Positions 61,978-64,000 of a stretch of 64,000 nt of DNA are shown here, in pieces. Position 1 is the stretch's first letter; the number at the start of each line of letters is the position of its first letter. The stretch comes from Sulfitobacter geojensis. Lineage in GTDB: Bacteria > Pseudomonadota > Alphaproteobacteria > Rhodobacterales > Rhodobacteraceae. The DNA lies in the NCBI RefSeq assembly GCF_000622325.1, contig NZ_JASE01000005.1, forward strand, positions 620,001 to 684,000, read 5' to 3'. The notes beneath the pieces were generated by a model. It saw only the letters and a list, made by a program, of their open reading frames with translations. It made no database searches and had not been told where the DNA came from. The position numbers and the translations under genes were made by a program.

Positions 61978-63153
61978 ATGGCCGAGACCTATTTTGACGA
62001 CCTAGAGACCCGCAGCGCGGATGCACGTGAGGCTGCCCAGCTGGAGGCGTTGAACGCGCAACTGGCCCGTGTGGGCCACGCCCCAGTGGCCGATCTGGCA
62101 GGGCTGGCGCAGCTGCCGGTGATGCGCAAATCCGACCTGACGAAGCTGCAAAAAGAGCAGCCGCCGTTTGGCGGGATCAACGTGAGCAACATCACACATG
62201 TGTTTCAATCACCGGGGCCGATTTATGAACCCGGCGGCAGCAGCCACGACTGGTTTCGCATGGGGCGGTTCCTGCATGCGGCAGGACTGGACGCGCATGA
62301 TATTGTGCAGAACTGTTTCGGCTATCACCTGACGCCTGCGGGCCATATGTTTGAAAGTGGTGCGCGCGCGGTCGGGGCCAAGGTGTTACCCGCCGGTGTG
62401 GGCCAGACCGAACTGCAAGTGACAGCGGCACGCGATATTGGCACAACGGCTTATGCAGGTACGCCCGATTACCTGAAAATCATTCTTGAGAAAGCCGACG
62501 AAATGGGCGTGAGCCTGGGCATCACCAAGGCGGCGGTCGGCGGCGGTGCGCTGTTCCCGTCTTTGCGCCAGTACTATACCGATCGCGGGATTTCCTGTTT
62601 GCAGTGTTATGCCACGGCGGATGTGGGCAACATCGCGTATGAGAGCGCTGCGATGGAGGGGATGATTCTGGACGAGGGTGTGATCGTAGAGATCGTAACC
62701 CCCGGTACGGGCAATCCGGTGGCAGAAGGCGAGGTGGGCGAGGTTGTCGTCACCACGTTGAATGCGGATTATCCGTTGATCCGGTTCGCGACGGGGGATT
62801 TGTCGGCGATCATGGCGGGCGCATCGCCCTGCGGGCGTACCAACCGGCGCATCAAGGGCTGGATGGGCCGCGCGGATCAGACCACCAAGATCAAGGGCAT
62901 GTTTGTGCGCCCCGAACAGGTGGCCGCATTGGTCGCGCATCATGATGAAATTACCAAGGCACGCGTTGTGGCCAGCCGCGCCAGCGAACAGGATGTGATG
63001 ACCGTGCATATCGAAAGTGCCGGCGGCGATGCCGAAGTTTACGGGCATTCCGTGGCGCAGTTGCTGAAGCTGAAGGGGCAGATCGTGATTGTCGAACCCG
63101 GTAGTTTGCCCAAGGACGGGTTGGTGATCGAAGATCAGCGCAGCTACGACTAG
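61978..63153 (+). CDS. PaaK-like phenylacetate-CoA ligase family protein
   Basis: The 391-residue adenylate-forming protein starts 'YFDDLETRSADAREAAQLEALNAQL', as in PaaK, and has 'SPGPIYEPGGSSHDWFRMGRFLHAAGL', 'QCYATADVGNIAYES', 'YPLIRFATGDLSAI' and 'DQTTKIKGMFVRPEQVA'. It is somewhat shorter than PaaK (about 430), and the glycine-rich P-loop 'SSGTTG' is replaced by 'SPGPIYEPGGSS', a change seen in relatives with altered chemistry. It would activate an aromatic or other acid to CoA, perhaps the product of imported substrate breakdown. The ATG at 61978 has GAGAAG upstream. Confidence 0.85.
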   Translation: MAETYFDDLETRSADAREAAQLEALNAQLARVGHAPVADLAGLAQLPVMRKSDLTKLQKEQPPFGGINVSNITHVFQSPGPIYEPGGSSHDWFRMGRFLHAAGLDAHDIVQNCFGYHLTPAGHMFESGARAVGAKVLPAGVGQTELQVTAARDIGTTAYAGTPDYLKIILEKADEMGVSLGITKAAVGGGALFPSLRQYYTDRGISCLQCYATADVGNIAYESAAMEGMILDEGVIVEIVTPGTGNPVAEGEVGEVVVTTLNADYPLIRFATGDLSAIMAGASPCGRTNRRIKGWMGRADQTTKIKGMFVRPEQVAALVAHHDEITKARVVASRASEQDVMTVHIESAGGDAEVYGHSVAQLLKLKGQIVIVEPGSLPKDGLVIEDQRSYD

Positions 63154-63197
63154 CGCGCCCTCTGGTAATCCTGACTGAAATCATCGAAATAGAGGCA

Positions 63198-64000
63198 TGA
63201 CCTCTACCACCGAGCCAGCATTGCGCCCTACGAAACCCCGCGACGGGCTGCGCGGGCTGTCGGTGATCGCCATTTTTGCGGCTGCGGTCTGTGCGCTGCC
63301 GATGATTGCGGTGGGGCTGGCGGCCTTTGGCGGGGGCACCGATACGGTGCGCCATCTGGTGGATACGGTGTTGGGCGAGTATACCCGTACCACGCTGGCG
63401 CTGGTTTTGCTGGTGTCGCTGGGCACGTTTTGCATTGGTGTCGGGGCGGCGTGGCTGGTCACGATGACGCGGTTTACAGGGGCGCGGCTGCTGGAAGTTG
63501 CGCTGGTGCTGCCGCTGGCCTTTCCGGCCTATGTGCTGGCCTATGCCTATACAAATGTGCTGGACCATCCCGGCATCGTGCAGACCACCCTGCGCGATGT
63601 GATGGGTTGGGGGCCGCGCGATTATTGGTTCCCTGATATCCGGTCGCTGGGCGGGGCGGCGTTGATGTTGACGCTGGTGCTGTACCCCTATGTCTATCTG
63701 CTGGCCCGCGCGGCGTTTTTGCAGCAAAGCGGCACGACGTTTCTGGCTGCGCGCGCCTTGGGTAAAAGCCCCTGGGCGGCATTTTTCAAGGTCAGCCTGC
63801 CGCTGGCGCGTCCGGCGATTGCCGCAGGCGTGTTGCTGGCGGTGATGGAGACCATCGCCGATTTCGGCACGGTGGCGTATTTCGGCGTGCAGACCTTTGC
63901 CACGGGGATCTACACCGCGTGGTTTTCCCTGTTTGACCGGACGGGGGCGGCGCAGCTGGCACTGTGTCTGCTGAGTTTCGCGCTGTTGCTCGCCATGTTG
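63198..64000 (+). CDS. Iron(III)-type ABC transporter permease, 3' truncated
   Basis: The frame runs off the window after 267 codons. The protein starts at ATG 63198 (AGAGG upstream) with a 20-residue hydrophilic lead and then several transmembrane helices. 'VLPLAFPAYVLAYAYTNVLDHPGIVQ' and the coupling motif 'AARALGKSPWAAFFKVSLPLARPAIAAG' match the FbpB/SfuB permeases of ferric iron importers, which are about 540 residues long with two permease halves. The ATPase and binding protein should lie beyond the window. It is not obviously part of the LIV unit. Confidence 0.88.

Noticed and set aside
1..64000. tRNA/rRNA genes, insertion sequences, prophage or integrative element
   Set aside because: By eye I found no T-loop-like tRNA ends, rRNA segments, transposase or integrase motifs; a tRNAscan or covariance search would be needed to exclude small RNAs.

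Overview
The window looks like chromosomal DNA of a marine Roseobacter-group alphaproteobacterium (Rhodobacteraceae), perhaps near Sulfitobacter or Loktanella; the genus is a guess. The grounds are high G+C, the protein families present (DUF3035 lipoprotein, SdhAF4-type protein, a two-domain ALDH16-type dehydrogenase next to deoC, PuuD urate oxidase, MutL with an endonuclease motif), strong AGGAG-type ribosome sites and many 4-bp ATGA/GTGA gene overlaps. I see no transposase, integrase, prophage, CRISPR array, tRNA or rRNA. Coding density is very high, and only one stretch above 300 bp (8720-9197) lacks a convincing gene.

Layout. 1-6.5 kb: end of a GcvT-type FAD dehydrogenase, RarD-like exporter, RluA-like pseudouridine synthase, an aldehyde dehydrogenase, 1-Cys peroxiredoxin, a GT25 glycosyltransferase and an L,D-transpeptidase. 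6.5-16.3 kb (mostly minus strand): an RNA/translation block rbfA - truB - rpsO - pnp interrupted by unrelated genes (phosphodiester-glycosidase-like protein, DUF1643, an N-terminally anchored RTX protein, and an amidase/amidinotransferase pair). 16.4-27.5 kb: dapB, a small secreted protein, SdhAF4-like factor, rsmB, a PhnD-like protein without signal peptide, heparinase-like protein, purH, lspA, a DUF3035 lipoprotein and an active/inactive M16 peptidase pair.

27.6-38.8 kb is catabolic. DeoC plus a two-domain ALDH would turn deoxyribose-5-phosphate into glyceraldehyde-3-phosphate and acetate. Beside it is a nearly complete urate route: NCS2 permease, PuuD (urate to 5-hydroxyisourate), UraH, a PuuE-UraD fusion (OHCU decarboxylase and allantoinase), AllE and AllA. 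Allantoate amidohydrolase is not in the window. 38.8-42 kb: mutL-rmuC. 42-46.2 kb: a tight four-gene operon (flavin oxidoreductase, DUF1365, MFS, SDR) that looks like a membrane-lipid modification pathway. 46.2-51.5 kb: LYS1-like dehydrogenase, GST, histidine phosphatase and a single-gene formate dehydrogenase.

51.6-63.2 kb is the most system-like region. A soluble two-PAS hybrid kinase and its response regulator diverge from a large acyl-CoA synthetase followed by all five parts of a LIV-type ABC importer (G, H, M, K, F) and a second, PaaK-like CoA ligase. This suggests sensing, import and CoA activation of one carboxylic acid, identity unknown. Its intergenic gaps carry several short repeats, including four GTGCACC words at exact 11-bp spacing. 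The window ends inside an iron-type ABC permease gene.
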